A DNA stretch of 64,000 nt from Bacillota bacterium. Lineage in GTDB: Bacteria; Bacillota; SHA-98; UBA4971. Shown piece after piece: positions 34,658-44,451 of the stretch. The stretch covers positions 1-64,000 of the forward strand of contig JACIXY010000009.1 in assembly GCA_014360195.1 (NCBI GenBank). The letters are read 5' to 3'. The stretch's first letter is position 1. The number at the start of each line of letters is the position of its first letter. The notes under the pieces are model-generated. The model searched no databases. It was given only the letters and a program-made list of their open reading frames with translations, and was not told where the DNA came from. A program made the position numbers and the translations under genes.

Positions 34658-35056
34658 GCGATTTCCTCCCCCTATTCCATTAAGATCGACGCCTATAAGA
34701 TCCACATCTAGCTTCAGCAGCCTGAACCTGTGACGGCAGTGATATGCGTGGAGTTGAAGCGGTCTTGCGGGCGCGACGCCTGCGTCAGATATCAAGGCAA
34801 TCATGCGCCGAGATTACGACTGCGAGTCTCCGGTGGGCGGTGGCTGTGCATATTTCAGGTGGCTATGCATGTCTCAAACGGTTAATTCGCCAGGACGGCG
34901 TCTATTCCTCCCGTAGGCGGGGCAGCAGACGTCAGCCACCCCCGGCGCCGCGTCCTCGGCGCCCACGTTTCGCACGCAGGACACCCCCACGCCGTGATCC
35001 TCGACCGTCGGGAGCAAAGCCGGTTGCCCTTGCCCGGCAAGTCTGATAAGATCGGG
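34658..35056. other. intergenic region upstream of hutH and the DUF1232 gene
   Basis: About 400 bases between divergent genes. I see no coding sequence and no clear promoter boxes. Confidence 0.4.
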
Positions 35057-35494
35057 ATGGTTGAAAGGGGTGTGCCGCGCTTGAGGTGCCCGAGATGCCA
35101 GGAAGAAGTCGCGTTCGCACGCGTGTGCCCCTACTGTGGGCAGCGGATACCGTCCCCACCTTCAGCTGACGGGCCTCAACGAAAGAGGTCGACCCATCAG
35201 GAGGAACCTCGGGGACGTTTCAGGGGAGTCATCGATGACCCTTCCAGAATACGAGGCTCCTCGCCTGCGGAACGCGTCCCAATATGGTTTCTCCTGCCCA
35301 GATATCTCCTGGATAAGTCGGTGCCGCTCACGCGCAAGCTTCTCCTGCTCCTGGGCGTGTTGTACATTGTCGTCCCGTTCGACATCACGCCCGACTTCAT
35401 CCCGCTGCTGGGTTGGCTCGACGACATCGGTGTCGGCACGTTTCTGTGGTACTACCTGAGGAGCGAACTCATGAACTACCGACAGCGGCTGTGA
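35057..35494 (+). CDS. zinc-ribbon protein with DUF1232 (YkvA-like) domain
   Basis: A 145-residue protein. The N terminus carries two CxxC pairs (CPRC, CPYC) about 16 residues apart, a probable zinc ribbon. The C terminus has the DUF1232 signature YIVVPFDITPDFIPLLGWLD with a preceding hydrophobic segment. DUF1232 proteins are small membrane-associated proteins of unknown function. The ATG at 35057 lacks a good binding site. A TTG at 35081 after AAAGGGG is another possible start. Confidence 0.75.
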   Translation: MVERGVPRLRCPRCQEEVAFARVCPYCGQRIPSPPSADGPQRKRSTHQEEPRGRFRGVIDDPSRIRGSSPAERVPIWFLLPRYLLDKSVPLTRKLLLLLGVLYIVVPFDITPDFIPLLGWLDDIGVGTFLWYYLRSELMNYRQRL

Positions 35495-35676
35495 ACCCCG
35501 AGGCGAAACCCAAAGTCGCGCGGGCGCGGGTTGCAGGGGTGTCGCAGAACGGTAGAAACGCCGACCTCGCTGCGGTGCCTCTGACAGAAGTTGAAAAAGG
35601 CTTCCACAAGGCCGTTACTGAACGCTGTCGCACGCCAACCTAAGTGGAGCGTCACAAATCGCTGGTGAACCCACAC

Positions 35677-38600
35677 TCAGACCGGACCGCCGGCAGATAT
35701 CCTCTCAAACAGCCTGACAGTCTCTTCTTCCGGCCCCACACCGAACTCGGCCAAGAAAGCCTCCTCCATCGAATAGTAGTGCTGAAGCGCCTTGGCCCTC
35801 TGCCCGGCGCGTGCGAGCGCTGTCATTAGAAGCCGGTGCGCATCTTCGCGCCAGGGATCCGCCTTTATGGCCTGCCGTGCCCTGACAGCCGCCTCGGCGA
35901 GCAGGTTCCTCTCAAGCAGCAGGTTGCCGAGGCGCAACAACACGCGAATGAAGGACTGTTTGAGAGCCTCGCGCCTCGGCGCGGTCCATGCCTCGTATAC
36001 GTCCTCGGGCAGGAAGTCACCTGCGTACTTCTCGGCAGCCGCGCGGTATACCGCAATGCTCTCCGTTGAGCGTCCGGAGGAGTCCAGGGCCTGAGCCTGT
36101 TCACAAAGCCTCTCGAACTCCTCCACATCCAGGGTGTACCCACCTGACGGATTGAACCGGTAAGAGCCAGCCTGGGTCCGGATGTACTGGGAGCTGGTGC
36201 CCCGCTTGAGAGTGGGCTCAAGGAGCCTTCGCAGCGCGTGCAACGTCACGTTGAAATTGTTGAGAGCGTCCTTCGGGCTCTTGTCAGGCCAGAGGGCCTC
36301 GAGGATCTCGTCTCTTGGCACCCACCTGTCCGCGTTGGCAACCAGGTACTTGAGCAGGGACTTGACTCTGATTACCTTCCGCACCTCATCTGTGAGGACT
36401 TGCTCGCCCCTCGTGACCCGAAAGCCGCCGAGCATCTGGATGGTGATGCTTCGGCCAGGGCGGTCATCAGGGAGGGAAGCGGGTGCCGCTGGCGTACGGC
36501 CGGGCCCGGGCGCAGGCCCCGCCCTGTCTCCGGCGAAAAGCCTCGAATAGAGGGACGGATGGCACCCCTTCCTCAGAACCTCGATAAGCTCGAGGTTCAG
36601 CCGACCGCGCACGAACGCGTCCAGGACGCCGTGCGTTTGGGGGGCCAGCTTCAGGATGTGCCAGTAGCCGCCCGACGCGATCTTGATTATGGACTGAGAC
36701 AGGTGCGCGTGCCATGCATCATCCGACACGGCGAATTCCGCGGCGGCAAGGAGGAGGAGCGACCAGGCCTCTGCCATGTGGGCTTGAACCCGGCGGCAAA
36801 AAGCCAGCAGATCTGTGAGCACCGCGCGAGCGCCCTCAAAGTCACCCGAATCAAGCAGGGCGGCCCCCAGGTCGATGGCAAGGGCGAGCGCTGAGGGATC
36901 ACACTTAGTTCCACCCACGCAAGCCGCTGCAGCCTGGGCAAACTCCAGCCCCCTGGCGCTCTCGCCGGCTACCCTGAATATGCGGCTGCGGACGCTCAGG
37001 AGGAACGCCTGCAGAAACGGCTCACGCAGTTCCTCCACTACGGGGGTCGCCTGCCCGATGGAGGCTCGCGCCCCTTCAATATCGCCCGTCTCCACAAGCA
37101 GTTGCCCGCGAAGGATCTGAATGGCAGCGATGGTCCTTGCCTCATGGACGTCGCGCGCGATCGCCTCCGCTTCCGCCAGAAGAGATAGCGCCCGCTCGTA
37201 GTCTCCCTTGAGCGTCAGCGCATATGCCATGTTCCCTTTGATATGGGCCATGCCAGGGAAGCTCCCGGCCTGCTCAAAGCAGCCAAGCGCACGCTCGTAC
37301 GCGGACATAGCTGCTTCGAGGTCCCCCTGCACCATGTACACGTGGTAACCCAGGTTGTTGAGCACCCAGCCGGTCCCCCACGGATCGCCCGCCTCCTGCT
37401 GCAGTCGCAGCGCCTCCTGAAGGTGCCGCCTCCCCTCCTCGGCCATCCCCAGGCCGAAGTGGGCGACGGCGATTAGGTTGTGGACTCCTCCCCGCTCGTG
37501 TTTCCGCGCGTCGGGCAAGCACGCGAGAGCCTGGTTGCAGAGGTCCAGGCATCTTTTGAAGTCGCCGCGTCGCCAGGCGATCCCTGCGCTCCACCATAAA
37601 GCTTGGTACAGGCCTTCCCGGTCGCCGCTCGCCGTGCAGAGCGCTGCCGCCTCGCGGTACCGGGCGTCGGCCTGGTCCCATCTGCCCTGCGCCTCGCAGA
37701 TGTTCCCCTGAGCGACCAGAAGCGCCGGAAACCTTGTCAGAACCTCGGGAGGTATCCTGTCGAGCCAGGCGCGGAGAGACTCATGCCTGCCGGTCTTGAG
37801 CATGTGCCTGGCCACGCACAGAGCACACGCAGCCGCATCATCGAACTTCCCTACTTCGAGAAAGTAGGGCACGGCCTCGGCAAATCCGCCGCGTTCTCGG
37901 TAAAGCTCGCCCGCCCTGAGCATGAACTCGTTGAGGCGGCCCGAGCGTCTCAGCCTTTCCCGCAGGAGCTCCCTGAGAAGGTGGTGGAACCTGTAAGCCA
38001 CGGGAGGACCGGGTATCCGGTAGGTGAACATTCCCGACGATACAAGGCCCTCGAAAATGCGCCCCGACGCACTTGTACTCACCAGCGCGTCACAAAAGTC
38101 GGGATCCATGGCGTCGAGAATGCTCACCGCAGCGAGGAAGTCCTTTGTGTCCTGATCGAGGCCCTCCAGCACCTGCGCCGCCATGTAGTCCCAAGCGTGT
38201 CTCAACCCCAGGCGTCCCAGGCGCGCGATGTCGTGAACCCCCGCCTTACGGGTTCTGAAGGCGTAAAGCGCGAGGACGATCCCTGCCGCCCATCCCTCCG
38301 TAACCTCAGCCAGTTCGTTTCTGAAATCAGGCGGAAGACTGGTCCCCAGCGCCCGAGCAAGTGCCTCGATCTCGTCGTCGCTGAAAGCAAAATCCTCGGG
38401 GTCAAGCTCACATACGTCGCCGACGAGACGGAGCCTCGAAAGGTCGAGTGTGAGAGGCCTCCGGGAGGATATGACGAAACGGAGCGTGCGCGGACACTGT
38501 TCCAGCAGGATAGTCATGACCTTTCGCACGCTTGCAGACGAGTCCACCAGGTGAAAGTCGTCGAGCACCACAAGAGTATCCTGAGTGACTACGCGCCTCG

Positions 38601-39066
38601 CCCACATAGCGAACTCCCCTGCGACGCCGTCCACTGAGAACCCACTTTCCAGAGGCCGCGTCCCAAGCCCCCTCTGTGCGACATTAGAGAATTGCCGAGA
38701 TATCTCGTCGAAAAGCACGAGCACGAAGGCGCCAACGTCAGCGTGCTGTGAACCCAGCGAGACCCAGGCCGCAGGGCCTGCGACTTCCTGGAAGACTTGT
38801 GCGAGCGCCACGGTCTTCCCGGCGCCGGCCGGAGCGCACACCAGTGTCAGCCTCTTCTGGAAAGCGTGCCGCAAGGCCGAAAGAAGCCTTTCGCGCCGGA
38901 TCACCCCATGGGCCGGCACTTCGTAGAGGGACGTTGTATCTGGTCTTCGCGCCGTGGAACCTATGGTCAGGAGCCTCCCGGACTTGCTTCTCCCCGCACC
39001 GGCCTCGCCTCGAGCGGCCTGCTCGCCAGAGAGTGCGGAACCAAGCAAGTAGTGGTTTCGACACAC
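35677..39066 (-). CDS. SARP-type regulator with MalT-like ATPase and TPR region
   Basis: A 1129-residue transcription activator. The ATPase module has Walker A at 77-85 (CAPAGAGKTV) and Walker B LVVLDDFHLV. The middle (about 380-830) is a series of TPR-like helices. The C-terminal part has an OmpR-type winged helix (ITIQMLGGFRVTRG...PRDEILEALWPDKSPKDALN) and a bacterial transcriptional activator domain (YTLDVEEFERLCEQAQALDS to the end). Such proteins bind DNA and are switched by ATP and a ligand or partner. The GTG at 39066 follows GGAAGGGACG. It starts only about 40 bases from the truncated ABC ATPase on the other strand. Confidence 0.88.
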   Translation of the reverse strand: MCRNHYLLGSALSGEQAARGEAGAGRSKSGRLLTIGSTARRPDTTSLYEVPAHGVIRRERLLSALRHAFQKRLTLVCAPAGAGKTVALAQVFQEVAGPAAWVSLGSQHADVGAFVLVLFDEISRQFSNVAQRGLGTRPLESGFSVDGVAGEFAMWARRVVTQDTLVVLDDFHLVDSSASVRKVMTILLEQCPRTLRFVISSRRPLTLDLSRLRLVGDVCELDPEDFAFSDDEIEALARALGTSLPPDFRNELAEVTEGWAAGIVLALYAFRTRKAGVHDIARLGRLGLRHAWDYMAAQVLEGLDQDTKDFLAAVSILDAMDPDFCDALVSTSASGRIFEGLVSSGMFTYRIPGPPVAYRFHHLLRELLRERLRRSGRLNEFMLRAGELYRERGGFAEAVPYFLEVGKFDDAAACALCVARHMLKTGRHESLRAWLDRIPPEVLTRFPALLVAQGNICEAQGRWDQADARYREAAALCTASGDREGLYQALWWSAGIAWRRGDFKRCLDLCNQALACLPDARKHERGGVHNLIAVAHFGLGMAEEGRRHLQEALRLQQEAGDPWGTGWVLNNLGYHVYMVQGDLEAAMSAYERALGCFEQAGSFPGMAHIKGNMAYALTLKGDYERALSLLAEAEAIARDVHEARTIAAIQILRGQLLVETGDIEGARASIGQATPVVEELREPFLQAFLLSVRSRIFRVAGESARGLEFAQAAAACVGGTKCDPSALALAIDLGAALLDSGDFEGARAVLTDLLAFCRRVQAHMAEAWSLLLLAAAEFAVSDDAWHAHLSQSIIKIASGGYWHILKLAPQTHGVLDAFVRGRLNLELIEVLRKGCHPSLYSRLFAGDRAGPAPGPGRTPAAPASLPDDRPGRSITIQMLGGFRVTRGEQVLTDEVRKVIRVKSLLKYLVANADRWVPRDEILEALWPDKSPKDALNNFNVTLHALRRLLEPTLKRGTSSQYIRTQAGSYRFNPSGGYTLDVEEFERLCEQAQALDSSGRSTESIAVYRAAAEKYAGDFLPEDVYEAWTAPRREALKQSFIRVLLRLGNLLLERNLLAEAAVRARQAIKADPWREDAHRLLMTALARAGQRAKALQHYYSMEEAFLAEFGVGPEEETVRLFERISAGGPV

Positions 39067-39107
39067 CGGGCTCTCGTCCCTTCCTCCCTTCGCCCCTACG
39101 CCCTGAT

Positions 39108-39992
39108 AAGTATTACGAGGCCGTTCTTGAGAGGATCGCCGAGCTGATGGTCGGGAGAAAGGTCGAGAAGATTGACCTTCCGCCCAGGTGCAAGGAACCT
39201 TCCGACCAGGACATCGTCCTCACCATCGAGAACCTCGTTGTCAACATGCCGGGCGAGGTGGTTCGGGGCGTGTCCCTTGCCGTGCGCCGGGGCGAGATCC
39301 TCGGCATCGGCGGGCTCGCGGGGCACGGCAAGATCGGTATCGCCAACGGGATCATGGGCCTTTACCCGGCCTCGGGCAGAGTCAGCAAGAACGGCCGGGA
39401 GGTGCCCTTGAACTCGCCCGATCGCGCGCTTGCGATGGGGCTTGCGTTCGTTTCCGAGGACCGGCGCGGCGTGGGGCTCCTACTCGACGAGTCCATCGAG
39501 CGAAACATTGCGACCGTTGCGATGCAGGTTCAGAACAAATTCCTGGCAAGATGGCCGCGCCTTCCCGCGCTCAGGTTGGAGAACCGTGCCGCGCTGCGCT
39601 CCCATGCAGAGGAGGTCATACGCAAGCTCGACATCCGGTGCACCGGGCCCGGCCAGCTGGTGCGCAGGCTTTCAGGCGGGAATCAGCAAAAGGTGTGTAT
39701 AGCGAAGGCGCTCACCCTCGATCCGGAGATACTCCTCGTGTCTGAGCCAACGCGAGGCATTGACGTGGGCGCGAAGAAGCTCGTGCTCGACCTGCTGGTC
39801 CGCCTCAACAGGGAGCGAAACGTGACCATCGTCATGACATCGAGCGAGCTCGGGGAACTGCGCAAGATATGCGACAGGATCGCCATAGTGTATGGCGGCA
39901 AGCTGGCAGGCATCCTGCCGCCCGACGCATCTGACGCCGAGTTCGGCCTCATGATGGCCGGCGGGGCCGGGATCCGGAAGGAGGCGGTGTAG
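39108..39992 (+). pseudogene. ABC transporter ATPase, 5'-truncated: second nucleotide-binding domain only
   Basis: Sugar/nucleoside-type (RbsA-like) ATPases have two fused nucleotide-binding domains and about 500 residues. Here only the linker (ELMVGRKVE) and the second domain are present: Walker A-like GLAGHGKIGIANG, signature RLSGGNQQKV, Walker B ILLVSEPTRGIDVGAK. The first domain, about 240 residues, is missing. The similarity stops near 39108 beside the SARP gene start. An ATG at 39147 could still give a 281-residue half-ATPase. Two permease genes follow, and no substrate-binding protein is seen. Confidence 0.75.
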
Positions 39993-39994
39993 CG

Positions 39995-41035
39995 ATGCGC
40001 GTGAAACTTCGTCAGCCTGTTGAGCAAATTGGGGTTCCCAGGCTGATTATCGCGGCATTTCTTGTGGTGCTCTTCGTTGTCGCCTACGTCACGAACATGT
40101 CGGTTTCGCAGCTTGTCAGCGACTCTCTCATCAGGGTGGGGATGAACGGCGTCCTCGTGCTCGCGATGGTCCCGACGATAAGCTGTGGCGTAGGGCTGAA
40201 CTTCGGACTGCCGCTCGGCATCATCTGCGGCCTGGTAGGGTCCCTCATCAGCATGGAGATGAATCTTCGCGGGTTCGCGGGGTTCTTCGCGGCCATAGGG
40301 TGCGCTGTGCCGCTCGCCGTGCTCGTCGGCTATGCGTATGCAAGACTCCTTGAGAGCGTCAGGGGACAGGAGATGATGGTCGGGACGTACGCAGGGTTCT
40401 CAGTGGTGGCCCTGATGTGCATCTTTTGGCTCATGGCCCCGTTCAAGAACCCCGCGCTCATCTGGGCCATCGGCGGGAAGGGCCTCAGATACACCCTCAC
40501 CCTGAGCAACCATTTCGGGAAAGTCCTCAACAACTTCCTGGTGTTCCGGGTATTCGGCGTGAGCATTTCAGGGGGGCTGCTTGGGTTTTTCCTCCTGCTG
40601 TGCCTCCTAGTACACCTGTTCTTCCGGTCGAAGCTGGGCATCGCCATGCTGGCTGCAGGCACGAACCCGCTCTTCGCCCGGTCTGCAGGGATAGACGTGC
40701 GGCGCATGAAGGCGGCCGGAGTTACGATCTCGACGGTGCTCGGAGCCATCGGGATCATCGTGTATGCCCAGAGCTACGGATTTCTCCAGCTTTACTTGGC
40801 TCCGCTCATGATGGCGTTTCCGGCGGTCGCCTCCATCCTCATCGGCGGCGCGAGGCTACAAAGGGCGACCATCTCCAACGTAATCGTAGGCACGGTCCTG
40901 TTCCAGACCCTCCTGACGATCGCGCTTCCGGTCACAAGCAGGGTCATCCAGGGCGATATCTCTGAGGTCGCACGGCTCATCATCTCGAATGGCATGATCC
41001 TATACGCTCTCACGCGGGCGACGGGAGGTAAGTAA
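39995..41035 (+). CDS. ABC transporter permease (BPD_transp_2 type)
   Basis: A 346-residue membrane protein with about nine TM segments. Family-type segments include VLAMVPTISCGVGLNFGLPL, LAVLVGYAYARLLESVRGQE and a cytoplasmic coupling loop AAGTNPLFARSAGIDVRRMK. It fits the permeases that pair with RbsA-like ATPases for sugars or nucleosides. It starts three bases after the ATPase stop, and the second permease follows after four bases, so this is one operon. The substrate cannot be read from the sequence. Confidence 0.85.
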   Translation: MRVKLRQPVEQIGVPRLIIAAFLVVLFVVAYVTNMSVSQLVSDSLIRVGMNGVLVLAMVPTISCGVGLNFGLPLGIICGLVGSLISMEMNLRGFAGFFAAIGCAVPLAVLVGYAYARLLESVRGQEMMVGTYAGFSVVALMCIFWLMAPFKNPALIWAIGGKGLRYTLTLSNHFGKVLNNFLVFRVFGVSISGGLLGFFLLLCLLVHLFFRSKLGIAMLAAGTNPLFARSAGIDVRRMKAAGVTISTVLGAIGIIVYAQSYGFLQLYLAPLMMAFPAVASILIGGARLQRATISNVIVGTVLFQTLLTIALPVTSRVIQGDISEVARLIISNGMILYALTRATGGK

Positions 41036-41039
41036 GAAC

Positions 41040-42167
41040 ATGGCCGAGGTTTCGCGAGCAAGAACAACAGTTGCAGCAGGTCGTAGCGTCTTCCCCGGCG
41101 TTCGGCGCCAGCTTGCAGCGAACAGCGTGCCTGTGCTGTTCCTTGCCCTCTCGTTGACGATGGTGGTCATCGCCGGGCTCGACGTGACGTTTCTCTTGAA
41201 CGAGGTGGTCACGCGGCTTGCGCGCAATTCGCTCCTGGTGCTGTCGCTCCTCATCCCCGTGACCGCCGGAATGGGACTCAACTTCGGCATCGTCATCGGG
41301 GCCATGGCCGGCCAGGCAGCGATAATCGCGGTGACTTACTGGGGCGTGCCGGGGATCGGCGGCTTCCTGCTCGCGTGCCTCCTCTCGACCCCTCTAGCCA
41401 TCCTGGCCGGATGGTTCGCGGGGCACGTGCTGAACATGGCGAAGGGGCGCGAGATGATCACCAGCATGATACTGGGATTCTTCGCCAACGGCATCTATCA
41501 GCTGGTATTCCTGTTCCTGGTCGGGTCCGTTATACCCATCAGAAGCCCCTCGCTTCTCCTGCCCTCGGGAGTGGGCCTGCGCAACACGGTGGACCTCATC
41601 GCCACGGCCCAATCTCTCGACATGATCGTGTGGCCATTCGTGGGCGGGGTGCGGATACCCGTGGTCACCCTCGCAGTAGGAGTGCTCATGTGCCTGGCAA
41701 TCACCTTCATCCTCAAGACCAAGCTGGGACAGGACATGCGGGCCGTAGGGCAAGACATGCATATCGCGGAGATAATGGGGATCAAGGTGAACCGGACGAG
41801 GATCATCGCCATGATCCTCTCCACGGTTATCGCTGCCTGGGGACAGCTCGTGTTCCTCCAGAACATCGGCACACTGAACACCTACAACAGCCACGAGCAG
41901 GTGGGCATGTTCTCCATCGCGGCGCTTCTCGTGGGAGGCGCCACGACGCAGCGCGCCACAATCTGGCATGCCATCGTAGGCATAATCCTCTTTCACACGC
42001 TGTTCGTGGTGTCGCCGCTTGCAGGGCAGAAACTGCTCGGAGTGCCGCAAGTAGGCGAGTACTTCAGGGTGTTCGTGGCATACGGGATCATCGGCGTGGC
42101 GCTGGCGCTGCACGCGTGGCGCGGGCGCGCCGCGCAGCGGGCGGCCCAGGCGGCCCTCGCGGACTGA
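41040..42167 (+). CDS. ABC transporter permease (BPD_transp_2 type)
   Basis: A 375-residue membrane protein, the second permease of the pair. It shares the GLNFGI segment with its neighbour (LIPVTAGMGLNFGIVIGAMA). The cytoplasmic coupling loop reads LGQDMRAVGQDMHIAEIMGI. About nine TM segments and an Ala/Arg-rich C-terminal tail are visible. Both permeases look intact, unlike the ATPase upstream. Confidence 0.85.
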   Translation: MAEVSRARTTVAAGRSVFPGVRRQLAANSVPVLFLALSLTMVVIAGLDVTFLLNEVVTRLARNSLLVLSLLIPVTAGMGLNFGIVIGAMAGQAAIIAVTYWGVPGIGGFLLACLLSTPLAILAGWFAGHVLNMAKGREMITSMILGFFANGIYQLVFLFLVGSVIPIRSPSLLLPSGVGLRNTVDLIATAQSLDMIVWPFVGGVRIPVVTLAVGVLMCLAITFILKTKLGQDMRAVGQDMHIAEIMGIKVNRTRIIAMILSTVIAAWGQLVFLQNIGTLNTYNSHEQVGMFSIAALLVGGATTQRATIWHAIVGIILFHTLFVVSPLAGQKLLGVPQVGEYFRVFVAYGIIGVALALHAWRGRAAQRAAQAALAD

Positions 42168-42539
42168 GTGTGGGTTCGCGAAACCATTGCGTTTGCCTGG
42201 TCACTGCTGACTTGCGTGCCCAGAGTGGCTGTCCGCCAGGAGTGTGTGCTGCGGGCGTGCCATAACCTGGAGAAAGCTAGTGGTCTTGTTCGCAAGTTCG
42301 TGCCGGTTTTCGTGCCGGTTGGGCAGTACACCTGGGTCGCCGGTGCTTTCGTGATGGGACCTTTGAGGTTTGGTAAGCCCGAACACCAGATTCCACGGGA
42401 GCGCGCCGCAGGCGCCCCATCCCCGGAGTACGACACCGCGAGCCCCTGGAACAGTAGCGGTGATCAATGCGCTCGCGCTCAGGACCGAGAGCAGAGGCTG
42501 CGCGCAAGCTCACAAGCGCGGGCGGTCCTGGCCCGACGC
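42168..42539. other. intergenic region
   Basis: About 370 bases after the permease operon. I see no gene, RNA or repeat that I can support. Confidence 0.4.
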
Positions 42540-42610
42540 TTGACAGCGAAAGCCTAATCGGCTATTGTATGCTTAGTCTAATCGTAAGTAGACTAACGGC
42601 GAGTAGACTG
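42540..42610 (+). promoter_or_regulatory. sigma-A-like promoter and TTAGTCTA operator of the ATPase gene
   Basis: TTGACA at 42540-42545, a 17-base spacer and TATTGT at 42563-42568 form a good promoter. Just downstream lies an inverted repeat TTAGTCTA (42573-42580) / TAGACTAA (42589-42596), with a third half-site TAGACT at 42604-42609. This placement would allow a repressor to block transcription. Confidence 0.7.
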
Positions 42611-42627
42611 CTCTGAGGTGTAGATTC

Positions 42628-44067
42628 GTGTTCTACGACCGAACGAGAGAACTCGAAACTCTTGAGCAGCTGTATCGTTCCGACAAAGCCGAGTTCCTTG
42701 TGCTGTATGGACGGCGCCGCGTGGGTAAAACCGCTCTTATCAGGGAGTTCATCCGCGGAAAAAGGCATGTTTACTTCATGGCCGACCTCAGCACGGAACG
42801 CGACCTACTGCGCTCTTTCTCCGAGCAGGTCGTCATCTCGGTCGGACCTACCAGGCTGATGGGAGCGACCTTCACTAGCTGGGACTCAGCCCTCAGGTTC
42901 CTGGGGCAGATTGCAGGGAGCGAGAGGCTCATCGTTGTCTTTGACGAGTTCCAATACCTTGTACAGGCAAATCCGGCCTTCCCGACTGTACTGCAGCGCT
43001 TGTGGGATGAAAGCCTGCAGTTCACCAGGATTTATCTGGTGCTTTGCGGTTCGTACGTTAGCTTCATGGAAGAACGCGTCCTTGGCAGCAGAAGCCCGCT
43101 GTACGGTCGGCGCAGCGCGCAGTTGCAGCTCCAACCGATGAGTCTGCCAGACCTGGCGGAGTTCTTTCCCACGTACACCTTGGAGATGCTGGTGGAAACG
43201 TACGCCGTGCTCGGAGGCATGCCTGGGTACTTGCGGCAGTTTAACCCGTCGGAGGATCTTCACAACAATATCCTGCAGAACGTTTTGAGGAAGGAGGCGT
43301 TCCTCTACGACGAAGTCCGCTTCCTGCTAATGCAGGAACTGCGCGATGTCAGGGTCTACTTCTCGATTCTAAAGGCTATAGCCCATGGGAAGACCAAACT
43401 CAACGACATTTACCTGGATTCCGGTCTGGCTGACAGAAATGTCGCAAGTCGGTACGTTTCCACATTGCTCGATCTTGGCGTAGTCAAGAGGGAGCTTCCC
43501 GTTACCGAATTGCATCCGGAGAGGAGTCGCAAGGGAGTATACAAGATAGCAGACTACTTTGTGAGGTTCTGGTTCAGGTTCGTTCTGCCAAACCGTAGCC
43601 TCCTGGAGGAAGACTGCCCCGAACTCGTGCTGGAACGCAAGATCATCCCCCACTTCGCTACCTTCGCCGGCCCGGTTTTTGAGGATGTCTGCACAGAGAT
43701 CTTGAGAAGGGCAAACGCCCTGGGGCGACTGCCGGCGATGTTCGATCGCATCGGGAGGTGGTGGGACGCCGGAGAGGAGGTCGACGTCGTAGCTGTGGGG
43801 CCTGACGCATTGGCTCTCGGAGAATGCAAATGGAAGCGAAACGAAAAGACGACTGCGGCCGACCTTGCAGACCTCAAGAGGAAGGCCGCACTCGTCCGGC
43901 GGTCCGCTCAGGGGAACTGGACGACTGAATACTATTTCCTCTTCTCACGGGCCGGATTCAGCAGGGAGCTTGTGAACCAGGCGAAAGGTGACAGAACCCT
44001 CATGCTTTTTTCCCTCCCGGACTTGATGAGACTCGTGCAGGACGGTGCGTCGGTTTCAGGAAGGTGA
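42628..44067 (+). CDS. archaeal-type AAA ATPase with DUF234-like C terminus
   Basis: A 479-residue protein. The ATPase part has Walker A VLYGRRRVGKTALIREF (about 25-40) and Walker B LIVVFDEFQYL (about 102-112), then an arginine-rich sensor area GRRSAQLQLQPM. A winged-helix region follows (about 240-300). The C-terminal part contains EEVDVVAVG and LGECKW, which resembles a PD-(D/E)XK nuclease-type core, as in DUF234 proteins. The family is common in archaea and scattered in bacteria, of unknown function. GC content appears lower than in neighbours. The GTG at 42628 follows CTGAGGTG. Confidence 0.85.
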   Translation: MFYDRTRELETLEQLYRSDKAEFLVLYGRRRVGKTALIREFIRGKRHVYFMADLSTERDLLRSFSEQVVISVGPTRLMGATFTSWDSALRFLGQIAGSERLIVVFDEFQYLVQANPAFPTVLQRLWDESLQFTRIYLVLCGSYVSFMEERVLGSRSPLYGRRSAQLQLQPMSLPDLAEFFPTYTLEMLVETYAVLGGMPGYLRQFNPSEDLHNNILQNVLRKEAFLYDEVRFLLMQELRDVRVYFSILKAIAHGKTKLNDIYLDSGLADRNVASRYVSTLLDLGVVKRELPVTELHPERSRKGVYKIADYFVRFWFRFVLPNRSLLEEDCPELVLERKIIPHFATFAGPVFEDVCTEILRRANALGRLPAMFDRIGRWWDAGEEVDVVAVGPDALALGECKWKRNEKTTAADLADLKRKAALVRRSAQGNWTTEYYFLFSRAGFSRELVNQAKGDRTLMLFSLPDLMRLVQDGASVSGR

Positions 44068-44382
44068 GTGCATTAGAGGGACCACAACAGTTACCTCAAG
44101 TTACCTGCTCCCCCTTGTCCACCAGTCCTTTAGCGGCCCGGGACTAATGCTACTCTGGCATACAGGCAGCCACACGCCATTTCCCACCGCGAAACGGCCG
44201 ACGCGCTTACTGACGCGGCGGGCCGCCGCTCAGTCGAAGACGGCCACCGATTCTTGCGCCGACAGAGGCTCTAAAGGAGAGCCTCGCAGTCGGTCTTCAC
44301 CACAAGGTATGCGTTGATGAGATCCTCGTTGAGGTCCGACAGAAACGCCGCCCCTGGCGTCAGAATGTACTTGAAAGACGTC
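44068..44382. other. intergenic region before mazEF
   Basis: No convincing gene. A minus-strand frame at 44271-44462 (about 63 residues, ending near NEDLINAYLVVKTDCEALL) has protein-like composition but no start signal and overlaps the mazE promoter. It could be the remnant of a gene. Confidence 0.3.
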
Positions 44383-44411
44383 TTGCCATGCACCGCGTCC
44401 TTCTGTATACT
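44383..44411 (+). promoter_or_regulatory. sigma-A-like promoter of mazEF
   Basis: TTGCCA at 44383-44388, a 17-base spacer and TATACT at 44406-44411, 40 bases before the mazE start. Confidence 0.65.
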
Positions 44412-44451
44412 CAATGTAGATACGGACCGATTGCGCTGAGGAGCTGAGCAT

